The notes beneath the pieces were generated by a model. It searched no databases and was not told where the DNA came from. It saw only the letters and a program-made list of their open reading frames with translations. Position numbers and translations under genes: made by a program. DNA of 64,000 nt from Diploptera punctata (lineage: Eukaryota; Arthropoda; Insecta; Blattodea; Blaberidae), in NCBI GenBank assembly GCA_030220185.1, contig JASPKZ010001233.1:3291001-3355000 (forward strand). Direction: 5' to 3'. Shown here one piece after another: positions 9,554 through 20,104 of the stretch (the first letter of the stretch is position 1; every line of letters begins with the position of its first letter).

Positions 9554-11869
9554 CACTGGTCAACAGTGATTTTGTTACATAAAAGATTTTGGGTGATTCT
9601 TATGTATTTTCATCTGCTGATTCCAAAAATGAAGTCAGAAATGTTCCATCACCCACCATTTTTTTTGTAATTTTGAAAATAATTATTTTCCTATTTATTA
9701 GCATTTTTGTTATATAACATGATGATTAGAAGGATTATTTTACATTTATATTTAATTTCATTGTGCCAACAATGGACTTATAATGTTTTGCGATTGTTGC
9801 CTTGAATTCATAACTTACAACAATGACATTCTCCTACAAAACTGTGATTGTATGTTTTAAGTTCGCAGTTGAATAGAAGCTTTCTTAAAAGAAAGAAGCT
9901 AATTCTGTGCTCACTTCCGTAGTCAAGTGAATTGTGATAGAAGTGTATTGTAAAGACTAAGTAGTGTATTGTATTGTAGTGTATTGTAAAGAGAAGAGTA
10001 AAATTGTATTTGTATAAGAAATATGTCTCGAAAGTGTGTTAACGATAGAAACAACTTCTGTTTCGTGTGTGGTGAGCTCACTTTCAAAGCGCAGAAGCGA
10101 AAGTTTACTCCTCTAATAAGAAGAGCTTATCACTGTTATTTTAACAACAAAATAGACCAGAACAAGATATGGGCCCCGGAAATCTGTTGTACCAAATGTG
10201 TAACACTATTAACTGGCTGGTTGAAAGGATCCCGTCATATGCCTTTCGCAGTCCCAATGATATGGCGCGAACCTAAGGATCATTTGACAGACTGCTACTT
10301 CTGCTTGACAAATATATCTGGAATAACTTCCAAGTCAAGACACACCGTTAAATATCCAATGTTAGATTCAGCAATTCGACCGGTACTTCATGGGCCAGGT
10401 TTACCCATACCAATTCCACCAGATCACATAACAATGATTGAAGAACTTTCTGATGTTCAGGATTTACAGAATGATTCAGATTTTGCGGAAGATGATGCTA
10501 TAAATGAAACTCACTTTCTAACACAGGAGGATTTAAATGATTTGGTTCGGGATCTTGGTTTAAGTAAAAGCAAGGCAGAATTACTTGCTTCAAGATTGAA
10601 AGGATGGAAGCTACTGCAGGATGACACCAAAGTAACTTTTTTCCGCAATCGCCAAAAGGAATTTGAGGATTTATTTTCTAAAGAGAAGGACCTAGTTTTC
10701 TGCAATGATGTTGAGAATTTGTTCCAGTCACTGGGTGTTGAGCATAAATCTGAGGATTGGCGTTTATTCATAGACTCCTCGAAAACAAGTTTGAAAGGAG
10801 TGTTACTACATAATGGAAACATATATCCATCCATTCCTTTAGCCCATGCAGTTGGTATGAAGGAAAATTACGAGAATATGAAGCTCTTACTATCCGCTAT
10901 AAAGTATGACAATTTTTCTTGGCAGATATGTGGGGATTTGAAAGTTATAGCCATCTTACTTGGGTTACAGCTTGGCTATACTAAATTTTGCTGCTTCTTG
11001 TGCAAGTGGAATAGCAGAGATAGAAGTAATCATTATATTAAAAAGAACTGGCCAAAGATAGAGTCACTTAATCCAGGACAAGAAAATGTTCTTCACCAAC
11101 CACTTGTACGTTCTGAAAAAATCTTATTACCTCCACTACATATTAAACTAGGCTTGATTAAAAATTTTGTGAAAGCAATGGATCGTGATGGCAGTGCATT
11201 TCTCTTCCTCAAAAATAAATTTCCAAGGATCAGTGAAGCTAAATTGAAAGAAGGGATATTTGTTGGCCCTCAAATAAAGGAACTGATGAAACGCAGTTTC
11301 AGAACAAGTTAAATATTCAAGAAGCAGCTGCATGGCAATCTTTCAAAAATGTTGTCTCAAATTTTCTGGGGAACTTCAGGTCTGATAACTACAGAGAACT
11401 TGTCAATGAGATGATTGAGAACTACAAGATATTGGGATGTAATATGTCTTAGAAAATTCACTTTCTGCACTCCCATTTTGATTTCTTCCCTGAAAATCTA
11501 GGGGCTGTGAGCGACGAACACGGGGAGCGCTTCCACCAGGACATCGCGGAAATGGAAAGGCGCTATCAGGGTAAATGGTGTCCAAATATGTTAGCAGACT
11601 ACTGCTGGACACTGAAGAGGGATATTCCTAAAGCGAAGTACAGCCGAAAATCCAATTCACATACATTTTGGGTGAGCAAATATAATTTCAGCTAAGATAT
11701 AATAAATTGTAATGTATAGACACGAAAAATGTTTTTCATGTGATTACTCGAAAAACCTGGGTGATGGAAAAGTTCTGTAAAAAGATTTGAAATCAGCACA
11801 AAAAAGTAAGTTAGAAACACACATTTTCTCCCTTGTAACATAAAAAGGTTCAAATTTTGTTGGCCAGTG
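9554..11869 (+). mobile_element. CACTG-ended DNA transposon (CMC/Chapaev-like)
   Basis: A complete 2316-bp element. The ends are CACTGGTCAACA (9554-9565) and, inverted, CACTGGCCAACA (11858-11869), 11 of 12 identical. Subterminal blocks 9636-9655 and 11758-11777 are inverted matches at 18 of 20, so the imperfect TIR is about 100 bp. TTA sits directly outside both ends (9551-9553, 11870-11872). CACT-type termini with a 3-bp T-rich duplication fit the CMC (CACTA/Mirage/Chapaev) group. The only ORF inside is the transposase-like protein at 10023-11695. The class assignment is inferred from termini and TSD; the protein was not compared with a database. Confidence 0.8.
10023..11695 (+). pseudogene. 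Transposase-like protein of the CACTG element, broken twice
   Basis: The first 429 codons are open from ATG at 10023. The N-terminus has a Cys-rich, probably zinc-binding region (CFVCGE, EICCTKCV, CYFC). The middle has FLTQEDLNDLVRDL, then DWRLFIDSSK (possible first acidic residue), WQICGDLKVIAILLG, a second Cys pair in CCFLCKW, and LPPLHIKLGLIKNFVKAM. Near 11300 a frameshift truncates the protein. In the next frame LNIQEAAAWQSF continues to a TAG at 11450-11452, after which come HFDFFPENLG, the conserved-looking DEHGERFHQDI and MLADYCWTLKRD, ending at 11695. This layout matches a protein type common in arthropod genomes, usually left uncharacterised. Catalytic residues are inferred, not proven. 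With two lesions this copy is probably inactive. Confidence 0.75.
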
Positions 11870-11872
11870 TTA

Positions 11873-12369
11873 TTTGTTTCATACATAATGTTTAAATTAT
11901 TAGGGTATTTCATGATAAAGTAGTAATAACAGGAGCAGATCTAAAATGTGTACTAACAAAACATTAATCTTTGCATGCATTTCTTATATTCGTTGATGAA
12001 TAAATAAATAAATACATGTTAGTAAGAACAGCAGTCAGGCTGTAGTAGGTGAGAAATCCATACTTTTTTGAGGTGAGGTGTAAAAACTTCCAAATCACTT
12101 ACATAATTTTAATACATTAACTGCTTCTAGTAAATATTAGAAAAACCACATTTCTATAAAGAACTACACAAATGATTAGCAAAAAATCTGATATACCGTA
12201 TTCTCTTAAAGATTATCTTAGTTTTAAATATATTTTTAACATATTTCTTAATATTGTACTGACTAATGCCTTATAGAATCCAAATGACAAACACATTTGA
12301 TATTGGTATAAATAAAATTTTTACATTGCAATAATTACAGCTGTTTTACAAATATTCAGTGATTAAGAT
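11873..12369. other. AT-rich intronic sequence
   Basis: No ORF, TIR or SINE box could be supported. Confidence 0.4.
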
Positions 12370-13125
12370 ATAAATTAAAATTCTTTACACTTCGTCTCAT
12401 ATCCAATCTTCTAATTAAACCAGTTTCAAAACCTTGATGGTTTTATCGTCAGTAATATTATTACTGATGTTCTGTCGTCTATCTCTTGTGGATCAATGAA
12501 TCTCCAAATCAAATTCCTCGGGAATTCAAAATTCATTAATTTTTCTTTCTTGTTTTTTTTAATGTGAATTTTTTTCCCAAACCATGAGCTCTTTTGTTTT
12601 TTCTGTTTTCTTAAATCAAACTAGCCTTTATTTCAATTAGATGTTTTTCACACCAAGCATGATCAGCTACAGCTGACTTTTCCACTTCACCATTTTTGAC
12701 ATTCCTAAGGTGCTCCTTCAGTCTGGTTTCCCCCTATATAAATGTTGTCACTATCTCTGCATTTTATCCGGCAAATTCCCGATTTGTTTTCTTCTTTAAT
12801 TTTTTCATTTTTGTTGTTTCTAATTCTCTTATTGATGCTATAGTCATTGTTAAGAGCCGATTTTATGTTAAAATTAATTTTATTTTAAACTTGTGGCACT
12901 TCAATGAATTTAATTTTATATTTTCTTCTATTTCCTTTAAAGGTGTACTTTCACTAATTAATTTTTGTCTTTTAAACTTATTTACTTTCTTGAGTACCAT
13001 ATTTTCTTCATACCCTGATTTTAACAAAAAAAAAAAGTTCCACTTGAAGATTTCAAACTCAAAAATACAAACATGCATAGTCTGCCAACATTTCCATGCA
13101 GATTTGTTGGTGATGTAATTGCTAT
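12370..13125 (-). mobile_element. Penelope-like element 3' portion (PLE-B, minus strand)
   Basis: The inverse complement matches the + strand segment 26880-27480 over the C-terminal and terminal region. The terminal 90 bp (12370-12460) carries, on the minus strand, CTGACGA, a hairpin AAAACC/GGTTTT, then GAAAC and GGATATGAG. This is the recurring PLE tip seen at 27409-27470 and elsewhere. The coding part is AT-rich and frame-broken. It abuts PLE-C. Confidence 0.65.
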
Positions 13126-13264
13126 TGTGAGTTAAAAACAAATAGATGATGCTTTAAAACTGTTGAATATTCAGAGTAGAACTATAAAATATTCCATGGA
13201 AACTGAAGTTAATCTATAATAATCAAATTCATTTTTTTAATTATTTTATATTACACCATTGAGG

Positions 13265-14345
13265 CTATATTTTATTATAGATAAATTGTATATACCTTTT
13301 TTCTTTTGTATTTTTACACTCCGTCTTCCTCAATATTTCTTTATTATTTTTCCTGTGAAGCTTTTTGAAAATTTTATTTCATCTTCATGACAAATTTTGT
13401 TGTATTTGTTTATTTGTAAATTGTATATAATGGGTTTTAGTTGCAAGGTAAAATTTCATTTAATAAATTAGTATTTCTTGCCTTCTTGATGATTTCTATC
13501 TCTTCTAAAATATTAATCTACTGTTTGATTGCTCTCTTTATGTATTATGTTCATTGTTTCCTCTATACTGCCAAATTGAGGTTTGTTTTTTAAATATGTT
13601 CTGCAAAATTTGATTTTCCTTCATTTTTAACTTAATCTGATAAATGTTCATTAAATCTTATTTTAAAACTTCTTAAAGTTCTGCCTACATAAAATTGTTT
13701 ACAATTTTTACACTTAAGTTTATATACTCCCTTATTTTCATATTTATTATTTTCTCATACTTTACTGTGTATTAGGTTATTTAATTTACTTCTAGTTTTG
13801 AAGCTATTTTGATGTTTTTGTCATATTTCTTAATAGATTTTGTCATTTTTATTGTTTCATTACACTAAATGTGATCAAATATTAGTTTTTATACTATCTT
13901 CTTTTTCAAGTTTTGGAAATTTTCTTAAATTGTTTTTTCTTCTTTGTTTTTTAATTAATTTGTTGATTATTTGTGAATTGTATCCATTTTGTGTAGCTAA
14001 ATGTTCTATGTAGTTCATTTCTTTTGGTAATTTTTTAAGGGAAGTTTTATCATTCTATTTATTAAGCTAATGAAGGCAATAATTCTTTTTTGATGAGGAT
14101 TTCTTTAATTGTTGTGTATTGCTATAGTATTTATAGTTGGTGTTCTATATATGCTTATGTCCAAATTATTGTTGTTACAATTTTTAGTGATTATTAAATC
14201 CACGTAGTTTATTGACTTGTTTTTTTTTCTGATTCTTTGGTAAATTGTATTTTATGGTGCATTCTGTTTAGTACATCCATTATTTCTTTTTTAAGATGTA
14301 TTTTATTTCTATTTGTTTGTGGGGCCTTTATTGATTTTTCTAAAG
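13265..14345 (-). mobile_element. Penelope-like element, left arm of inverted pair (PLE-C)
   Basis: The inverse complement of the right arm (14385-16520). Examples: 13370-13480 mirrors 15955-16060, and 14160-14235 mirrors 15195-15270. Near 14280 the left arm jumps to sequence matching 14425-14475 of the right arm, so the RT core between is deleted. The inner ends share GTGGGG.CTTTATTGATTTTTC in inverted form near 14320 and 14440. No intact ORF. Confidence 0.75.
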
Positions 14346-14384
14346 TTGTTTTCTAGTATTGATAAACAAAGAAGAATATACAGA

Positions 14385-16520
14385 AAAAAACAAAAAAAAT
14401 TCATACAAAAAAAAAAAAACTTAAGAAAAATCAATAAAGACCCCACAAACAAATTTCAAAGAGAAATAAAAGATATCTTTAAAAAATCTACCGCCATTAC
14501 AAAAAAACAGCAAATAGATAATAAAGAAGTATACAAAATAAACAGAATTATCAGCTATAAATGGACTAACAATCATCCTACAGCACCAACTATGAAAGCT
14601 ATGCCAAAAATCCACAAGCAAGAAATACCTATAAGACCAATTATAAATTGCATAAATACACCAAAATATAAATTATCAAAATTTATTACCCAAAAATTAA
14701 AAGAAATAACTCTACAAAATAAATACACAATCAAAAATTCATACGAACTAGCAGAAAACATTCATGAACTAAAAACTAATAATAACCCAAAAATACATCA
14801 TTTGACATAAAAATCTCTGTACTAATAATCAAATTTCTGAAACAATAAATTTAATAGAACAAAAACTACAAGATAATAACATAAATAAAAATTATACAGA
14901 ACAACTAAAAAAATAATAAAAACAATATGACAACAAAATTATTTCAAATACAATAATGAAATTATTAATCCCAAGATGATGCCAATGGGTAGTACAACTT
15001 CAGGTATTATATCAGAAATGTTTCTGCAAAATGTAGAAGAAAACCATTTTGAAAAACTTACAGAAAAATGTAATATTAAATTATAAGTGAGATATGTAGA
15101 TGACTTTCTATTCATATATTAAAATGAAAACAACATAAATGAAGAAATAATGGATGAACTAAACAAAATACAATTTACCAAAGAATCAGAAAAAAAAATT
15201 CAATAAACCACCTGGATTTAATAATCACTAAAAATTTTAACAATAATAATTTGGACATAGGCATATACTACAAATACTATAGCAATACACAACAAATCAA
15301 GACATCCTCATCAACAAAAATATGAGTACCTTCATTAGTTTAATAAATAGAATGATAGAACTTCTCATAAATCAAAAATATTACCAACAAAAAAAATGAA
15401 CTACATAAAACATTTAGCTGTACAAAATGGATGCAATTCACAAATAATCAACAAATTAATAAAAAAAAAGAAGAAAAAACAATTTAAGAAAATTAACAAA
15501 ACTTGAAAAAGAATATAGTATAAAAACAAACATTTGGATCACATTTACTTAAACAGTTAATGAAACAATAAAAATGGTAAAATCTATTAAGAAATTTGAC
15601 AAAAACATCAAAATAGCTTACAAAACTAGAAATAAATTAAATTACCTAATACATAGTAAATTAGAAGAAAATAATAAATATGAAAATAAAGGAGAATATA
15701 AACTTAAGTGTAAAAACTGTGAAAAATTTTATATAGGCAGAACTTCAAGAAGTTTTAAAATAAGATTTAATGAACATTTATCAGATAATGTTAAAAATGA
15801 AGGAAAATCAAATTTTGCAGAAAACAGACCATCAATTTGGCAGTATAGAGGAAACAATGAAAATAATACGAGTACATAAAGAGAGCAACAGACAGAAGAT
15901 TAATTAATATTTTAGAAGAGATAGAAATCATCAAGGAGGCAAGAAATACAAATTTATTAAATGAAAATTTACCTAGCAACCAAAACCCATTATATACAAT
16001 TTACAAATAAAGAAATACAACAAATGTCATGAAGATGAAATACAATTTTTGAAAAGCTTCACAAGAATAACAAACATGGAATGATAAAGAAATATGTAGG
16101 AAATGGAGTGCAAAAATACAAAAAAAAGTATGGTATAAAACTCCTGGCGCGACAGGCCTACAAGGCCCTTACCTACCAGCCGGCTGCTGGCCTCACATCC
16201 ACATGTGTCAATCACAGAGGTAGATGATAATCAGCTAGTGTAGGGGTGACATGTGGTCAAGCATGTCGAGTCCCCCAGCCGTTAAGTTGGTTTTCTCAAC
16301 CTGGAGCCGCTACCTATTGTAGCTACCCAATGCATCACGATGCTGGGTGGGCACCGGTCCCATACTGGCCGAAATACCATAAGAAGATGTCTTCCCCCAT
16401 GGAGACTCGAACCAGCGCAAGTCCCGTAGCTCTGCACCAAGGCTTCCTGCCTTAACCGCTCGGCTACGGCGCGGGACAAAGTATGGTATATACAATTTAT
16501 TTATAATAAAACTGAAATTC
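14385..16520 (+). mobile_element. Penelope-like element, right arm of inverted pair (PLE-C)
   Basis: Decayed PLE polyprotein. The RT N-terminal block reads MKAMPKIHKQEIPIRPIINC, the PKIHK..PIRPI pattern typical of Penelope RTs (ORF 14313-14810). At 15574-15879 the C-terminal GIY-YIG nuclease remnant shows CKNCEKFYIGRTSRSFKIRFNEH, including a CxxC and the YIGRT core. Many stops lie between (14810-15570). The element is cut by a SINE (16138-16477) and resumes at 16491. Very AT-rich (Lys/Asn codons). It is head-to-head with the left arm about an axis near 14380. Confidence 0.8.
16138..16477 (-). mobile_element. tRNA-Leu/Ser-type SINE (family B) with 13-bp TSD
   Basis: On the minus strand the head reads GTAGCCGAGCGGTTAAGGC (A box of a Leu/Ser-type tRNA), with B box GGTTCGAGTCTCC, then a 260-bp body ending in CGCGCCAGGAG. 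It is flanked by perfect AAAGTATGGTATA copies at 16125-16137 and 16478-16490. It interrupts the PLE-C right arm. Three other near-full copies are at 42419-42757, 49216-49560 and 56684-57027. Confidence 0.95.
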
Positions 16521-16639
16521 TTCCTGTAATCTTGTAAGCCCATGTTTCCCTTAACAGAGATTTAGGCGCTCTCCCCCTATAGAGAAGAATTTGAACCATA
16601 CTAATTTAGTTACACTTGTTTTTGTATAGATGTCATTTG

Positions 16640-16925
16640 AGTGGTCCGTGGTCAGCGTTCCGCCTCATACTGACATCTAGGAAAGCAAGGTAGTACTAGG
16701 ACGGGAAAATTCGGTAAATTTTGCTTAGAGGCCATTTCATTCACACTTAAGGATCTTTTACGAGCCTGAAAATCTTCAGACTCGGGACCCATGGCTTGAA
16801 GTCCCTCCCGGAGGACTTGCTCCTTGGATTTTTCCATCCTAAAAAACCCATCGACCCCGGCCGGGTTTGAACCCGCGACCCTCGGGACCAGAGACAAGGA
16901 GAATAACCACTAGTCCACCGCGGCC
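16640..16925 (-). mobile_element. tRNA-derived SINE (family C)
   Basis: On the minus strand the head is GGCCGCGGTGGACTAGTGG (A-box type), with B box GGGTTCAAACCC, followed by a body with GATGGGTTTTTTAGGATGG and further down GGCCTCTAAGCAAAATTTACCG. Body-related sequence recurs at 55000-55195 and 36040-36235. TSD not resolved. Confidence 0.8.
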
Positions 16926-16949
16926 GATAAACTGAAATTAAGACATTAA

Positions 16950-17165
16950 TTTTTACGGATCTAAATATAACAAGAAATGAAGAAAACGACATAGAATTTG
17001 GAATAAACATAAAGAAGACACACTTAGATAAGTATATTAAGGCACCTGGAATCAATAATTTTGCTTACAAAGAGTTAGTCTTCAATAGTTTGACACATAC
17101 AATAGTAAATATACTTATGACCAGAGTAAAGTATGAAAAGAAAAAGAATACATAATTAATGTTGC
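16950..17165 (+). pseudogene. RTE-type LINE linker/RT-start fragment
   Basis: One frame reads YIKAPGINNFAYKELVF and LTHTIVNILMTRV. This resembles the K.PG.D.I..E..K region that opens the RT domain of RTE elements. Very short and flanked by stops, so the assignment is tentative. Confidence 0.4.
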
Positions 17166-17254
17166 AATAAAAATCAGGTTTGAAGAAAATATTGTACACA
17201 AGAAAATAAATAAGTTTATAAGACAAAAAAATTAATTAATATAAATGATAAGAA

Positions 17255-18178
17255 TCAAATGAATCGTGAATTCTTCTTATTTCATACATCTATGTTTTTT
17301 AACACAGAACTGTAGTATCAGGAAACTTATCATTCTCATCTTCAGCTGTTTTCACGATTGTCAGTTTTTCATTATGCCGGTAATTTTCTAAATTTCCATC
17401 TGGTGTACTTTTGAAGAGCTTTGTATTCAAATTTGGTTGTCTGGAAAATCGAAGTTCATTGTTCTAGTAAGGTTTTTTTAATGTATATCATTTCCCAAAC
17501 TGTTAATCCCAAAGGTTTAGATAGATGTTTTAAAAGTTTTGCATCTTTTTCAATTCTATGATTCTCTAATAAACTATGTGCTGCTATTGCTGATTTTTCA
17601 ATTTCACCATTTTTTATATTCCTAAAGTGTTCTTTTTTTGCGAGTGTCTAAATTACTTTATATACGGTACTTTATTCCAATCTTTGCAATTAATTTGATA
17701 AATTCCAGACTTTTTATTGTCTGGGGTGTTAACCTTTTTATTAGTTAACAGAAGATTACCCAGGCTGAATTTGTTAATCGGAGCCAATTTTATTTAATTT
17801 TTTTGAAAATCTCTTGAAATTTGTTATGAACTTCTGGATGGTAAGTAACTTTCTTGAATTATTAATCTTTCATGGAATTAAGTTGCAGAGTGGTGAATTA
17901 ATGTAACCTTTTTTGTTGTTTAAATTTATTTAATTTCTTCTTTATTATGTCTTCACCAAAACTATTTAAGTTAGCTATGTGTACAAAGTGATTATATTTA
18001 TTTTCAAAATCCTCTCCATTAAGTGAAACATTTATTAATCTGTGCAGTAGATTGTTTAAAATTGAATGTTTATGTGAAACGTGATTAAAACCTGAAGATT
18101 TTATGTAGTTATCAGTATGAATGTTTTTCCTATAAATAATAAATTTAATTCTTTGTAGTTGCTCATTTCTTATTAGGT
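17255..18178 (-). mobile_element. PLE-D minus-strand copy, 3' piece
   Basis: The inverse complement of 25690-26600 in the + strand PLE-D copy, for example the stretch around CTGATACTGCAGTTCTGTGTT at 26535. It is the 3' half of an element whose 5' half is 23516-24230. The two halves are separated by the RTE-2 insertion, which left a 14-bp duplication, ATTTCTTATTAGGT, at 18165-18178 and 23516-23529. Frame-broken. Confidence 0.85.
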
Positions 18179-18521
18179 AGATAGATAGATAGATCGATCA
18201 TAGGTTGATTAATGTCTTTGAAATTGTCCGATTCCCAAAAGCCAATTTTCTTGGTCCATCCAATATCCTGGTTGTAGATGTTTCTCCTTCATGTATAAAT
18301 ATATATTTCCTGACTCCAGGAGTTTTTATGTCTTCCTCTGCCTCATCTTCCCTCAGGTTTCCATTTCAAAACAGATTTTGGTAGCCGATCCTCTTCTATT
18401 CACTGGACATGTAATTACCATCTTAATTGCTGAGTTTTAATATAATCTGAAATAGTGTCTTCAATCTTTATTTTCTCCCTTATAACATAGTTTCTAATTT
18501 TTTCTCTTGTTGAAATACTTG

Positions 18522-19290
18522 CTACCCTTCGTATAAAATCCATTTCCATTGCCAAAATATACTTTTTTTTTTTGTTAATGGCCAAAGTTCCGCTCCATAA
18601 GTAATGATGCTTTTAACAATTGCATGATATATATTCATTTTATTTTTATTACTTATATTTTTATCCCACAATATTCCATTGAGGCAAGCAATTGCAAATT
18701 TTCCTTTATTATTTCTATTTCTTATTTCCTCTTCATAACTCCCATTTTTATTTATTTTAATTCCTAAACATGTGATCTCACTACAATATTTTATTGATTC
18801 TCCAGTCTCCAAAATTAAATTTTGTTCTGGTTCACCAATTGATAAATATTTAGTTTTTTTCATGTTCAAATTTAATCCCCATTTTTCATATTCTTCTATT
18901 AATTTTCTAGTCATATATTCTAAATTTTCATAGTCTTGTGCAATTAACAATTGATCATCTGCAAAATTTAAGTTGTATAAAGTTTTGTTGTTTGAAATAG
19001 GAATTTCTATGCTTGAACATTTTCTCCTCCAATTCTTTGATATTTCATGTACATATATTTTAAACAGAGTCGGTGATAGACAACAACCTTGACGAAGACC
19101 TTTATTTATCGTAAAACCATGTGACAATTTACTGTCAATTTTAATTTTAGATATACAATTGTCATATAAATTTTGTATAGCTTTAATTATTATAGTCTTA
19201 ATTCGCATACGTCTTAAAGCAATCCATAGTTTCTGTATAGGGACATTGTCGTATGCTTTCTCAAATGATATACATACAATAATATAAACC
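18522..19290 (-). pseudogene. RTE-2 reverse transcriptase domain
   Basis: Largely open for about 250 codons. RT motifs in order: FEKAYDNVPIQKLW (motif A, catalytic Asp not in the usual FxxD context), GLRQGCCLSPTLFKIY (motif B), LNFADDQLLIAQD (ADD catalytic pair), CLGIKINKNG (motif D/E region), and the thumb AIVKSIITYGAELWPLTKKK. The frame ends with stops near 18522. It is a different LINE from RTE-1, with FADDQLLIAQD in place of YADDVVLLADS. Similar RT segments are at 44590-45009 (+) and 52300-53440 (-). Confidence 0.85.
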
Positions 19291-19309
19291 ACATAATATG
19301 GAGATTTAG

Positions 19310-19945
19310 AGAAAGTGGCTGAATTCAAATACTTAGGAACAAAGATCACAAACAGGAATGAGATGCACAAGGAAATTAAACATAGGCTCGATTATGGAAA
19401 TGCGTTCTATTATGCATTACAGAGAATTTTGGTGTCCCAACTCCATTCAAAATTAAACTCAAAATACATAAAACTATTATTCTACCAGTTATATTTTATG
19501 AATGCGAAACATGGACTCTTACTTTAAGGGAGGAAAGGAGATTACGAGTATTTGAGAATAAAGTACTTAGGAAAATTTTTGGACCAAAGAGAGATGAACA
19601 GACAGGTGAATGGGGAAGACTACTTAACAATGAACTACATGGTCTTTATAGGAAGCCAGATATAATAAAAACAGTTAAGTCTCGTAGACTGCGATGGGCA
19701 GGACATGTGGCACGAATGGGGAATGAAAGACGTACATGGAAGCTTCTTGTAGGAAAACCAGTTGGAAAACGCCCAGTTGTTAGACCAAGAATGAGGTGGG
19801 AGAATAACATTAACTTTGATTTGGGGGAAGTCGATTATACAGGGAATGATTGGAAAGCATTAGCTCAGGATAGGGATGTATGGAGAGCTTATGTCCGCGC
19901 GGCCGTGAACCTACGGGTTCGATAGTGCCAGTGAGTAAGTAAGTA
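19310..19945 (+). mobile_element. RTE-1 3' fragment inside RTE-2
   Basis: C-terminal RTE-1 from AEFKYLGTKITNRNEMHKEIK to NLRVR and a (GTAA)n tail at about 19935. A short deletion near 19455 disrupts the frame. It is sense to the protease gene, within intron A-B. The TSD is not clear; TAATATGGA and TAATGTGATGGA at the two sides are only partly alike. Confidence 0.88.
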
Positions 19946-20104
19946 ATGTGATGGATTAAAACCAATAATACAGAAGAAAGTAATTAGTAATATATTAGGT
20001 TATAATAATATAAGCAAAAATAGATGCTTCATGTTTATTATTTTAAAATATTCAAATGATTAATTTTATTCACTTAATTAATTAATGAATTAAAATAATT
20101 AATT

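Noticed and set aside
12696..13118. 140-codon plus-strand ORF rich in Phe/Leu, resembling a membrane protein
   Set aside because: It is the antisense shadow of the AT-rich PLE-B coding region. Lys/Asn codons read backwards give Phe/Leu.
16138..16477. Functional tRNA-Leu/Ser gene
   Set aside because: A and B boxes are present, but the head is part of a 340-bp SINE with TSD and three further copies. No complete cloverleaf with acceptor-stem closure.
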